A stretch of 64,000 bases of DNA, taken from assembly GCA_027886175.1 (NCBI GenBank), contig JAJNNQ010000126.1, forward strand, positions 2,490,501 to 2,554,500, read 5' to 3'. Below the pieces are notes generated by a model that was not told the DNA's origin, searched no databases, and saw nothing but the letters and a program-made list of their open reading frames with translations. Shown here piece by piece: positions 36,659 to 49,100 of the stretch (positions are counted from its first letter, which is position 1; each line of letters starts with the position of its first letter). A program made the translations under genes and the position numbers. This DNA is from Phylloscopus collybita. Lineage: Eukaryota > Chordata > Aves > Passeriformes > Phylloscopidae.

Positions 36659-39600
36659 CATATGAAAGTAATTTATCCAACATATCAGACAAATTCTTTG
36701 CTATTACATGCTCGAATGTAAATGAAACTTGATTTTTTAAAATAGTGTTGGGTAAATACGGGGAATGAATTATTTATTTGTCAATTTATCTTTCATCAGA
36801 ACTGACTACTGTAGAGTTCAGTAAATTATCATGTGAATCTTTTTTACAAGGACTCTCTTGCTATTAATAGCACACAGGCCATTTGTCTACCTGCAAGAAA
36901 ACTTCCTTATTATTCGTAGTCCAAAGAGACACTTATATTTAAAAATGGGTACCATGATAAGCAAAGCTTAGTCTTTAGTGTGATGCAATTTCCTACAACT
37001 TTTTCCAGCAGTTCTCAAGGAAAAGATCGATCTGTTTGCTCACCCTTAGATACTTTGCCAGTCTAATGGCAGTTCTGAAAGGAAAACAACAGAGATATTT
37101 TTCAATGAGACTTGTGGTGCTGGGGTAGAAGACTTAAGAACTGTTACGTGCAATTGAATGGAAGGACAAGGAGTGATGGGCTGTTTCTAAGTCTGAATCT
37201 GTGTTTTGAGCTCTATCCCTTTTTAACAAATAGCAAATAACAAGGTGACAACTTGCAAATGCTGTCTCACACAGACACTATTTTTAGTCTGGATGTTGTT
37301 CAAGTTTGAAAGAGAAGACAAGGTATTTCAAGAACACCATCCTACCTTGTATATTTAGTATTGGTAAGGGCTTTTTTGTCCTAATTATCTCTATTCTTTG
37401 TATGCTTTTGCATTCCAAGCCCCTTTGGCTAGTGAATCTGCAAATAAACAATAACTTCTATCTGAAGCCAGAGGTTTCTGAATGCCTCACAGACGTGTTT
37501 TCATCCCAGCTGTCACACTGTGCAGTTGCCAAAATCTGTTGTGACAAATCACAGCTCTGAAGGTAGATTAGCAGACATTTATCATCTTTGTTTGTAACAA
37601 AGAAAATGCAAATGTATCTTAGCTTATTGTTTGTTTCACTGAATCCCGCTCTCCTGAGGTGCATCACTTAAATCTCCTTTTGGTTTCACCTTTCTCACAA
37701 TTTTACAGAGCAAACATGAACTGAGAGCGTACATAAATATATAAATATGCATTCTCTCTTGTTCTGCCTACTTCTGATGGGGTTTACTACATAAGATGAA
37801 AAATAATTGAAAAGATCAATATTTATCATTCTTTTGATTGACATTTATGCTATGCTCCCACATATAAACAATTTGTGCAGTAGCAGAAGGTTCCTGCTGT
37901 TTCTTCAGTGTTGTTCTTACATGTATTTCTACATATTTACAAAAAGAGCAGGGTTGAAGGTATACATCTTTTTATTTCACATGAAAAGTCTGATCCTTAT
38001 TGAGTGAAAGCATTTGTTTCATGATCTTGGGCCAAGCTCAATGAAGTTTTGCCTTGTGTTGATATTAGATTGTGTCTCATTACAGAATGTGTTATTCAGG
38101 AGACAGATATCACTCATGATTATCATCCCAGAGGTTTAGATCAGTAGGTTTTTAAATCTTTTCTTAAAAAAAATGTTCGGACTCCACACAATTTATCCAT
38201 GAAGATATGGAAAAAGTACTTAGTTTTTGCACATACTACCAAGATAAATAATTTTGTGACCCCTAAGGAAGTAGTGCATGGACTTCTCTCTGTTAGCTTT
38301 GGTTAACATGTTTATATCCACTGCTTTGGTTAGGATAACTGAAGAGATAACATAAATTAATAACAGATGAGATATAAAAACTTCAGCTTGTTTGAATAAT
38401 TTGCATTTAGGAAAGTAAAACTCCTTCCCATTTTTAGAATTAATGTTCTTCTCTAGTCAACACAGTTTTCATGGGCTTTTCATCTGCACAGGCAGAGACA
38501 TAAGAGAAGAATACAGTTTCATGCATCAATGTATTTTCTACAAGTGATGATGAGCCATATAATTTACAAGTACAGTAACAGCAGACAGCCCACTGTATCA
38601 TACCAATTAATAGCCAGAAGCATACTTAACACTGTATCCTTGGGGAAAATAGCATTTGCATTTCCCTTAAAACAAATGATGAAATCTTCCTACTGAAAAA
38701 TTAGTAGCAGCTCTGCTTTTAATTTTACTTGAAATTCACTCCTGTGCATGCCACCATGAATTCACAAAATGTTGGTGGGCAATAAAGAGGCAGTTGCTTT
38801 CAAACTTACAATACACAAATGCTGAGAATCATATTGTATTCCTTCCATATAAGTTAGGAAGGGCTCACCTGGAGGCACTGAATTATTAAGGCTTTATATG
38901 AGTTCAAGTGAACTTGGGACTTTTTTTTTTTAACGCTAAAAACTATAGTCTTGCAGGTGTTGGGTGATTTGGTGGTAGGGTTTTTAAATATGAACTTTTG
39001 ATAAGCTAATTCAGAAATAGCTGTAGCAGCTGAAGGATTTGAAAAATCCTTACAAGAGAGCAATGGAAAAAGTTGGAGGTACTCTGTTCTTTTCTTGCCC
39101 AAGTCTTTGAGAGGTAGTTCATGCTTCTACTACCAGTGTTCAGTACACCAGATACCATATTAGTTCTATAATAGAAAATAATTGTAGTTCCAAGCACAAG
39201 TTAAAGTTTCTGCAAGTCATGAAGAAATCTTTCCTCCTTGGAAGAGGAGGTTCACTTCTAAGGAGCAAAGAAAGACCCTCCTCAAGCTCCATTCATTTTT
39301 TAAGGTGATTCCTCATTGTTTGGTGTGATAACAGTTCCTTCTCTCCTTTCCTGCTGTCACTTGCCCTGCATTTAGGAGGAAGTTTTTGGGAATGGAGACA
39401 TGGCTACTGCCACTTTGAGATTGTCCAGCATTAAGAGCAAAAGAATAGTGTTCTGCAGGAGGATACTTCATCTCCCTCCTTGCTCCTCCAGTTTTGTTGT
39501 TGATGAGCCTTTCTAAGGTTTTCATAATAGTTTTTTAGTCTTTGTAGTAGTGTTGTGATATAGGACGAGTTTCATAGATATCGGTATCCTACAAAATATT

Positions 39601-40982
39601 GTAGGAGTATCAGTCTGCACTTAGATGAGGCCAGAGGGAAGAGTTTAACCAGCTGAGAAGCAAATTTTCCATTCACAGGTTTAAGGTGCAAAAAAGTGCA
39701 AACACACTTTACTACATGTCACTATGAAATGAAGACCTACATAGCAGCAGTTGTCTGTATGATGGAAGTACATCCTGCATTCCTCCTTTTAACTCTAGAC
39801 AGGTTATTTTCACTGTTTAATGAATGCAAACATAGTATCTGAACTTTAAATTGTTTCTTAGCCTATTGAGGTACTCACTGGAAGTGCCAAATAAACCAAT
39901 CAGTTGAAACAGAAAAACTGATTTTTCAAAGCTGATTATTTTTTCCTGCTTATTTGCATATCCTAAATAAACATTTTCATTTTCTGGCTCCAGAATTCCT
40001 TTGACAATGTATAAAAGGTCTATTTGCTAGAAAAGTTGCCCTATTGATTTGGTCTGCGTAGACAGGGCTTCTTCTGTAGCTTTGGAGAATCTTTAGGATG
40101 TATGTCAACCCACCTGGATCAGTTTTAACCACTAAAGCTGCATCTACCTCTCATCATCCATGATATAGTTGGTTCATGCTGACAGATGGGAAGTGCTACT
40201 TTTGCTACTTCTAGTCAGATTCTCTACACTTTGTGACATTAAGACAAGGTAGGTTTTCTCAACTTGAAGCATCCACCCAAAGGACGCCATGAGCAACCTA
40301 TTAAATTAGGTCTTCTTGAAAGTGGGCACCTGTAATTCCTCATCAGCACTTTTCAGCTTTGCCAGGAAAGGGGAAGATCATGTTTCTGGTTCTACTAAGT
40401 AGATTTTTAACGTTAGAAAAGAAACTCTAATTAGAACCATGAGTACTTGGAATATTGTGAGAGTGCAATTGAAAGTCGTCTCTGCACCCTGGAGGGTTTA
40501 CATCATAGCTGTAATCCCTTTGTATTTTGGGAACTGGAGAGCCCTGAATCCATTAAAGCACTGAGAGACAGCAGGGTTTCCCCATCACAGGGAAATGAGT
40601 TGTGGTTCTACCCTTGGCCATGCCCCCTCAAATTTTCCTCAGCCCATGCTTCCAGGGGAAGCTCCAAGGACAAGGTGTCCTGTTGCCTGTAACAGGGCAG
40701 TTTCCTAGTGAAGGCTTTCAGTGTTTCCACCCATGAGAAGAAATGGGATACAGCCCTTGTTAGCTGCGTATGTAACAAGAATTTCTAGAGGTGTAAGTGT
40801 CTGTGTTACCAGCAGAGCCTTTAACAGCTAGCAGGTTCAACTATACAGAAGATCCATTGTAAAGCTAAATATTGACCAGCAATATTTCAGAGAAGACAAG
40901 GCTTCAGGATGTCCTAATTGGACCCTCAGTACCTAAAAGCATGCTGTAAGAAAAGTGGAGAGAGACTTTTTACAATAGCACG

Positions 40983-41247
40983 TAGTGTTAGATCAGGGGG
41001 ACTAGCTTCAAACTGAAAGTGGGCAGGTTTAGGTTAGATATTAAGAAGAAATTCTTTCCTGTGAAGGTGGTAAGGCATTGGAACAGATTCCTGAGGGATG
41101 TTGTGCCATCCATGGTGGTGTTCAAGGCCAGGTTGCATGGAGCTGTGAGAAATCTGGTCTAGTGAAAGGTGTCCCTGCCCATATGAAAGGGTTGGAATCA
41201 GCTGATCTTTCAGGTCCCTTCCCACTAAAGCATTCTATGCTTCTGTG
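40983..41247 (+). mobile_element. CR1 retroposon 3' end, sense
   Basis: The sense order is ATTAAGAAGAAATTCTTTCC, GTAAGGCATTGGAACAGATT, TGGTGGTGTTCAAGGCCAGG, AAATCTGGTCTAGTGAAAGG and CTTTCAGGTCCCTTCCCACT. A decayed ATTCTATGCTTCTGTGAA tail follows. It is 5'-truncated. The longest recognisable 3'UTR block among the sense copies. Confidence 0.9.
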
Positions 41248-41380
41248 AAGAGCTGTATAAAGGAAAAGGGAAAACAGCAGTCCCTTATACAAGTGTAACA
41301 GCTCAATCCAGTACTTCATCACACTACATGAAGAGAGATTAAAATAAATTATATGGCTGTGGCACTGCATTTTCTTAGTG

Positions 41381-41430
41381 GTGAAATACTAAGAATACTG
41401 GTGAAATACTAAGAATACTGGTGAAATACT
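41381..41430. repeat. 20-bp tandem repeat, 2.5 copies
   Basis: GTGAAATACTAAGAATACTG is repeated exactly at 41381-41400 and 41401-41420, followed by a half unit to 41430. A small, probably variable-number repeat. Confidence 0.95.
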
Positions 41431-41924
41431 TTCTGTATTCATGTTTGCCTTATTAATATCTGTTTAAAACTTTTTTGAGGTTTGCTGTTTGCTTCCAGCT
41501 TGGCAGCTCCCAGATGACATTATAAATATTAATTTTTCTTTTAAAATCACTTAAAAATTCAAATCCTGCCATATATTTCTTTTAAGTATGTAATCTGAAG
41601 GTATTTTCTTCATTGGAAAAAATAAAATCCACAGAGGCTTGCCTTGATGTAGAGCAGACAGCTTGTGTACGTAGTGAGCAGGTAAAGATAAAAAAAAGAT
41701 GACTTGAAACTGGTACCAAAAGTAACGCCTATTCTGAGTTACTTTAATTTTTGTAAAACCAAGTTGAATCTTCTATTTTTTTTTTTTGTCAAACTGACCT
41801 TCAGACAATGTTTATTTTACCACGAGAAGAAATGAATATTATATGATTGCATATGCTTTTCATAAAAAATTAAGTAAAAAGCCAGCATGGGCTTAGCTAT
41901 TCATGTAGTGTAGCTCAGTAGAAT

Positions 41925-42270
41925 TGTGGGAACTAACAGTGGCCAGAAAATAGATTTTTAGGCTTCAGGCACTAGCTTGGGCCTGTGGGGAAGCCAAGTG
42001 TACATAACTCTCCCACTCTGGCCTGAGAAATCATAAGGAGGAACCCAAACAATCCTTGTAGATATCCCTTTTCCTGACACCTGTTGTTTTTCCAGCTTGT
42101 TTACTGGCAAAGATGTTTACAAGAAGGTGTTGTTCTAAATGGCCAATCATATTCATTGTACTGAAACACTGTATAGAAGAGTCTGTCCTTCAATAAACCT
42201 TTGCTATAATGCCCTCCAAAGGAACTGGAGTTTTGACGTGTCGTCACTGCTGCCATGAGAATTAGTAACA
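41925..42270 (+). mobile_element. LTR-like element, sense, boundaries uncertain
   Basis: The right half has the core of a retroviral promoter and terminator: CCAAT at 42143-42147, a TATA-like GTATAGAAGAG near 42170 and AATAAACC at 42192-42198. About 70 nt of U5-like sequence containing TTTTGACGTGTCG follows. Candidate starts are TGTGGGAACT at 41925 and TGTGGGGAAG near 41980. Candidate ends are GCTGCCA at 42255 and AGTAACA at 42270. AGAAT occurs at both 41920-41924 and 42258-42262, but that pairing does not give TG...CA ends. I therefore do not claim a target-site duplication. Confidence 0.55.
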
Positions 42271-42765
42271 ATATAGGATATGTTTTGAATTGTGTGTAAA
42301 AGAAACCTCATCAACAGTTAGTTACATCTTGGTTACCTAAATCGTGGGAGGTAAGTCTTAAAGAAATACCTATCACTCTTTGGGAAAATGATTAATATTT
42401 TTTTCCTTTTGAAGCAATGTATTTTGACACTTGTCAGTAGGCTGCCATGGTTTTGTAATGGTGAAAGTTGAGGCTTTCTGCTGGTTTCTGTTCCAGTGAC
42501 TGACAGGTTGAAAAATTCCCTTGAAACACTGAATGCAATAAATAGTACATAGAATTTTCAAGGAAATATTTAACAAAAATTGCGTCCAAGCTGATGAAAG
42601 TTTTCTCTAGAGTTCCCCAATGCATGGTGCAATTTGAGGAAAAAAACGCTTGCCAGAGAAGCTACTTGAATTTGAGGGTTTTGATTACTGCTGCTACAGG
42701 CTTGCTCAAACTTTATCTAGCTGAACAACTCTCTTGCTGAATCCATGATCTGTATCTCCTTTTAG

Positions 42766-42917
42766 GATTGGTGGAGCTATGCCAACAGTCTTCTCCTATT
42801 TTTCGGAAGTGCTTGCTCGGGAGAAACGAGGTGAACACCTGAGCTGGCTCTGTATGTTTTGGATGATTGGTGGCATCTACGCTTCTGCAATGGCTTGGGC
42901 CATAATTCCTCATTATG
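42766..42917 (+). CDS. SV2C: SV2C coding exon 3: helices 4 and 5
   Basis: This 152-bp exon completes codon 254 and encodes residues 255-304 plus one base of codon 305. It reads IGGAMPTVFSYFSEVLAREK, then RGEHLSWLCMFWMIGG and IYASAMAWAIIPHYG. This is helix 4, a short cytoplasmic loop rich in charged residues (REKRGEH, the SV2 counterpart of the sugar-transporter E-x6-RG motif) and helix 5. Family members usually have Ile where residue 259 is Met here, a conservative change. The acceptor is CCTTTTAG at 42765 and the donor is ATG|GTAAGA at 42918. Phase 2 in and phase 1 out fit the preceding exon. The next exon, starting in family members with (G)WSFSMG, is outside the window. Confidence 0.97.
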
Positions 42918-44502
42918 GTAAGAAAAGCCTTAGAAGAAAAAAAAAAAAAAAATCTCCTTGTGATTTGAAGGTCTTCTAGTGGGAAAGTAAAGATCTTGAA
43001 GTACAGCTTAAAGAAAAGTCTTCATGTCTGTTCTTGAGCTACTGACCTAACTGATAAAAATAAATGGATTCCTTTTGGAGGATACAGTGAGACTAGGTTG
43101 TGCGTCAAACAAGAAATAATTGATTACAAGGTGCAAAACTTCACCATATATCCGTATTTAGTCAGATTCTTTAAATTACTGTACCTGTACAGTAATTTAC
43201 AACCTGTACACATGAAAATGTAATTGGTGTTACTGTTAAATCTGGAGAAAATTGGCGATGTGGAGATTTGCATCAGAGAAATTTTAAATTGCTGGAATGT
43301 CAAATTAGCAGTCGTTTTGACACAGTGATAGATTGTGAAGTAAACATTCTCGAGAAGAAGAGTAAGAACTTTCTTAATGTTTCCAGTGCTGAAAACTTAA
43401 ATTAGTCTCAAAGCTGTACTGAATGTTTCTTAGCATTTATTTTTAGCAGTGTAAAAACAGATAAATGGAGCACAGTACATTTAAAGGCTGTAGGGGGATG
43501 TATGAGGGCAATGGCTGAAGTTATACTCGTGAAATACAAACAACTTTGTCACAGGACTCTTTAATTGCCCTGACATAGTTAAACATAACATGGAGGTACA
43601 GATTCAATTCTTTTTCTCCTGGGCTTGCCTTTTAGAAGAGTTAAGTGCTCACAGGTCTCCAGGGTTGCTGAGACTGCTCAGGGGTTCTTAAAAATCAGCT
43701 TCTCAAACAGTTCTCTCTGGCAGGCCTCAAGGGAAGTAAACCAGCACTGTGAGTTTGCTGGCATCCAAAGCAGCTTTCTTAGGCAAGCAATGAAGTTTTT
43801 CAAACCTATATTGTGAAGGTTTGCCCAAAGTGATGGGAACATTTAACAACTGACAATGTCCAGAAATAAATTATAATAATGCAGACTAATCAAATACCTA
43901 GACTGTTGCACTAAAATTAATTTTAGGGTTCAGTACACTCAACTTGAATCTATATCTTCAGCCTTGCCTTTTGACTTTGAATTGCTGGAAACAAAGACAG
44001 GATTTTGTGCTGACAAAGCTCAATATGGATTTTTTTTTCCCCAAGTAGTAAAATGCTCTGGATGACAAGTACTTTTTTGCTTTCCTATGGACTTTTGGTT
44101 TTTTATCTTTCAGTGGAAAATGTAAACATTATCACAGACTGATTTACATAGGTTGTCTATGTAGATCTTAAAAATAACTTTATATCCTTTACTGAGGTGC
44201 TTTTAGAACATCACATGACAGTATATTTTAATAGAGTAGATTTATATCAAAGCAGTGTCACTACAGGGAAAACATTTCTTCTTTCTTTAGCAGTGGGAGA
44301 ACATCAGCAACAAAAAGGAGTGCTGCACTCATTTTTTTGTTGTTGTCGTTCTTGTTCTTGTTGTTGCTTTTTCCACCTGCAGAGATGTTTGTTAAATAAC
44401 ATAAGACAAAAGAAAGTAAAAATTTCAAGACATAGTATGCTTTACTGCTAGACACACAAATCACTGCTTAGAGTTTATTAAGGTAAGTTATAGTGATCAA
44501 AA

Positions 44503-44625
44503 AAGGCAAAAAACCCCAAAAACAACAACAACAAACAAACAAACAAAACCCAAAACCCAAACCAACCAACCAACCAAACAAACAAACCAAAAAAAAAACC
44601 CACCAAAAAACCCAAAAAACCAGAA
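44503..44625. repeat. CAAA/CCAA-rich low-complexity tract
   Basis: About 120 bp almost free of T, built of CAA, CAAA and CCAA units and A-runs. It produces a spurious K/Q/N/P-rich open frame. Confidence 0.85.
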
Positions 44626-47600
44626 TCCTTTTTCACTGTAAAATAAGTAAGTTCATAAATAATTTTGAAAAAATTAAACAGAACATGTTTATAGGTTTTG
44701 ATGAGATCTTAAAACTATCTTTACTATTAAATCAGAATTTTTTGCTATGTTTGAAATTTAAAACCTACTCTTAGTTCCTACTACTAAAGTGAACTCTCCA
44801 GTTCAGGCAAACTGTTTTGTTGTCATAATGCTGTGCCAAGCTCTCAGATGTTGCCAAGGGTTCCCGGGGCAAACCCTGCTCCAGCATTTGGGGAGTGTGG
44901 TCACACATTGCTGTTCCCTCCTAGACACATTCAAGGTCAAGCAAATGCCTGTGCAGGTGTCCACACCATTTCTGTGACATGTTTACAAGGAGGCTCTTAT
45001 GGTATTTTCTCTTATACAATTTCCAAAAGATTTCTACATAGATCCGTTTTGTCAGAATTAAGCAGAGAAAGAGATTTTCCTCCAAATCACTTCCTGTACT
45101 TCTCATCATTCACATCTTCACTGACCAGGAAGCAAATCATAATTATAAACAACCCACCCACTTTTAAACTGCATTTATATTTGGGCATTGGTATTTCTGT
45201 GTTTCTGCTTCTCTCTTGAGGAGCTGACAGTGTTTGTTTTTCTCAGAAGTTGCACTCAGAAGTTACTCAATATCAATGGATGAAGTTCCATCCATAAAAA
45301 AAAGCAATAAACTGTCATGGAGCATAGTGGAATTATTCTTATATTAATAGAAAGATATCAGGTTAACACAGTAGAATAATTTTGAATATTCTTTTCTTCC
45401 CTCATTTACCAATGCTTTCGTTTCATTTGTACTCCGTCTTGTACCAGCCACTTTTAAGAAGTCCTAGATTTGCAAGCATACATTATCTAGTCCAAGGCAG
45501 ACACTGAAGCTATGTATGGATGTTTGCCCATTGAACACTTAGCTATTTCATTCTGGGAGAAAATGAAATTACTCTCTATATGTAACAGTTGTTGTTCAAG
45601 CAGCGTAGCAGAGTCTGAAACAGGAGTGATGCCCTGAAACACAAAATAAAGTGTTGGTAACTGTTGTCTTGACATCAGCATGTTGTTAAGGGAGGGATTA
45701 GTATGATGCAGTGCTGCAGTGACCACATATGGAAAGGCAAATGTCATCTGGAAGACAAGCATCTCTATAGCAAGGCTTTCTGATTTATATATCTGTTGGC
45801 TGTTGTTTAAAACCTGAAAGTTTATGTAAACTGAAAGTTTGTTCCTGGAGCTCAGGCTGTGAAGAAGAAGAAACATATGTAGAGAAATGCTTCTAACTGA
45901 AACTAATTTCAAAAGTCCCAGATTTGACTGCTAAAAAGAAGTTCCTCTCTACAGTGCTTATATCAGGCTGCATGGGAGAAATAACAATCATTCTGTAAAT
46001 ACTTCTGCAAGTGCAATTTTAATTTTAGCATCCTGTTTCAAGGTAGAGCAGTTCAAAGACTGTATTAAACTGCATAAACTGTATTACAGTAGTCTTAAAA
46101 ACTGTTCATTTTTCAAATAATGAAGACTCCTAAGGAAGAGAAATATTAGTTTAAAATTCAGATATTGATATCTTAAATTTTTTTTCCACCAAGCTTATTT
46201 TTAGTCTGAGAGTAGGAATTAAAAAGAATTATAGAACTGTCTTATCAGTTATTAAAAATGAAAAAAAATTCTGTGCCATGATTGTAAAAACCAGTCTCAA
46301 TTTTTATTGTTAGATATCTCCAAACTAAACACCAAGGGAAGCTAGATAAGGATTTCAGTGTCCTTAATCTATTGTGATGTTCTGTCTAATTTTATGTGTT
46401 TTGCCTGTAAGAGTCATACAAGCCTTTTCTAGCTTCATGGACTATGAGGAAATCTTTAGAAATTTGCAACATTCCCTGGAGTGTTATGCTTAGTCATAAA
46501 CATATATTAGCATCATTGGTTCTTAAATCTTATTCTTGAAGAGGAGTTCTTGACCAAAAAGAAATTAGATTGCAAGGTGGAGAACAGGATGGTGTGGGTA
46601 TCCAGGCTGTTACAGCATAAGCTGCAAGAGGAACCTGAAGCTTTTTCCAGACTTTCACATCCCACTTCTGTATTTACCAGAGAAGAGAGGAGATAGCCAT
46701 GTCAATGACAATAGTGAACAAGTCTCCATCGTATGGTCAGAGACAGAGACATTACCTCCCCATATATACAAAAAATTCCAATCGAATTAGGCTCCATTGT
46801 TCCCTAAAACAACTCCAATTTAATAATACAGGATCAAGGAAATGGAAAAAATACTTCTTTCTAACACACTCAGTACAAAAATCACATGTAAGTTGAAATA
46901 TTTTTTCAGATCAGTGTTATCACATTGCATGACAGATCTTCACCTAAAGTATTCAGTTTTCATCACTAGAATCTTTTTTTCTGCTGAGTTGAGGACCACT
47001 TACTTGTGTTCATAAGAGAGGTATTTAGCACCTTTCAGGAGACAAATTTGAAGTAAAAAAGTGTGGAATAATAGGTCTAAGGAAGCATCAATCCATTTCA
47101 GAAGTGAGGATTCCTTCTCTAGGTGTAATGTGTCTCTCTGTAAGTGGGAATGTATTAATATGTTCTTTATTTCAGCAGAGTTTCCTATTGCATCTGCAGA
47201 AAACTGGTGTTTTATTCTGTGACTAAAAGTCACAGTTACAAATTATACTAGTCACAAGTTGCAAATGATATTTCTACTTCAGTCATTAGAGTTTTACTAG
47301 AGAAAGCCATTTTTTCCTGAATGTATTTTTTTTTTGAGAAAAAGTTGTTTATAGTAACACAGAACTTAAAAATACAGACATAGAAGTGTCCAAATAATGC
47401 ACTCACTCTTGGTTCATAAAACATTGTATTTAGAATATTAAAAATAATTTCTATTTTTAAAAGATGTATGTCTCCTACTGGAAACTTTTGTATTCATTTC
47501 CTGGTCTGTAAAATATATTCACTTCTATTCTCTCTTAAGGTTTTTGCTTATTACTTCTCTCCTGTCAATATGATTTAATGAGTCCAAATGGCAGAAACTG

Positions 47601-48977
47601 GGACTTAATTTAGATAGGATAGAAGTTAAGTTTTAAATGAAATTGTTTTATAGTACTAATGTGAGCTGCCAAATATATTTACAGAATCTTCAGTCACTGG
47701 ATGTTGTCAAGGGCACATGAAACTTCAGCCTGTCCTTAGTAGTCTAGAATCAAGCTAGATTCACTAGACCTACCAATGGAGACCTGTTGACTGTTCTTAA
47801 TTCTACTTTCCATAATTAGATGAGAATTTCTGTAGACACAGGAGTCCATAATGGCTTCTGACTGTGATAGAAGGAATGAAAATGTGTGGAGAATGGACCA
47901 ATCTGCTTTGCTTTTGAGTAAGAAGTGGCTTGCAAAGTGGCCTGAAAAATATTTCTCAGTTTGTAGCAGAAGATTTTTCCAGAAAAGCAGTTCAATTTGT
48001 CTGAATAGATTACTGGCAATGAAAATGATCTTTTATCACCCTTTAGCATGGTGGTTTGAGAACAGGTTTTTTTGTATTTTCCATGTCATGTTTGCTCCAT
48101 TTTTGTGTAATCCAACTGAAGATAAAAAAGATAAACCTGTCTTCAAAACTGCAATGAAATCCCCATCTGCATGAAAGCATCATGAACTGTGTTGTAGTAG
48201 AGCAGGCAAGGCAGCAGAACTGCATGAACAGCTCTGCAGATGAGGAGAGAGAGAGTTACTGGCTCACTGTGCAAATCACAGCATGTAAAGCATCAGGCAG
48301 TGTTAATGGAGGAATTAACCTCTCAGCCTGCTGCAGATTTAACTGAGAACATGATGGACTGAAATTGTGGAGTGGCAATGAAAACAGAAAACCTTTTAAC
48401 TCCCTTATTCTGTCTGGGTTTTTTGTTGGACTAAAGGGTTTCTCACTACTACATGGCAGTAGTGGTTTTGGGTAAAAAATTCCCACTCCAATGCTACGTA
48501 ATATCTGTGGGTCAGAGGTTTAGGGCACAGCAAGTACCAGTACAGAATAATAAAAGCAGAATAAAATAATAACGAAAGTGAAATTTTAATTAAATAAATA
48601 AAATAAAAGCAGAAGGATCTTAGGAGGCATCCATCTTTCAGCACTTCAGGTGAGCAGACCTGGACCTTTTTAAATGGTAGGAGTTAAGTGTGGGTTTACA
48701 GGGACTGACCTGATATTTCTGTCAAGGGAAGGTGGCACAGATATTGAAAAAGATTTTATAATGGTCTTTTAGTTAAGCATCTGAATGCAACTGCCATGAA
48801 GGTAGTGAAACCTCAGGCACTGAAATTCCTGTTGCAGGGGCCACTGTTGATTCTGGTTTGAAGCAAGTTGATGCACTGGATGCCCCTCAAAGTTCCCTCA
48901 TCCTTGTTCTATTAAACAGATGCTGTTCCTTCAGACTGTGTTGGGGTAGACCAGAAAACAGCAAATGAAGAAAAAAA

Positions 48978-49100
48978 CCTTAGAATTTAAAAACAAACAA
49001 ACACACACAAAAAACCAAACAAAACCAAAACCAAAACCAACCACAAAAAACACAAACAAATAAAAAACCCCACAACAACAACAACAAAAAAAACCCAACC
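48978..49100. repeat. CAAA/CCAAAA-rich low-complexity tract
   Basis: About 120 bp of AAAC, CAAAC, CCAAAA and CAACAA units. Same class as the tract at 44.5 kb. Confidence 0.85.

Larger units (their letters stand above)
28123..42765 (+). other. SV2C: SV2C intron after coding exon 2 (14.6 kb)
   Basis: A phase-2 intron from GTAAGC to the TTTTAG acceptor ending at 42765. It holds the largest transposon load in the window: an old antisense CR1, a long antisense CR1 with a nested LTR, two further LTR-like pieces and a sense CR1 tail. In 28123-29835, 30480-33130, 36660-40980 and 42270-42765 I see only AT-rich non-coding DNA with no recognisable gene, RNA or transposon. Confidence 0.85.

Noticed and set aside
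41920..42262. AGAAT repeated at 41920-41924 and 42258-42262 as a target-site duplication
   Set aside because: The bracketed unit would end CATG rather than CA, so the match is probably chance. The LTR-like call rests on CCAAT/TATA/AATAAA order only.
44493..44774. K/Q/N/P-rich open frame
   Set aside because: A translation of the CAAA/CCAA low-complexity tract.
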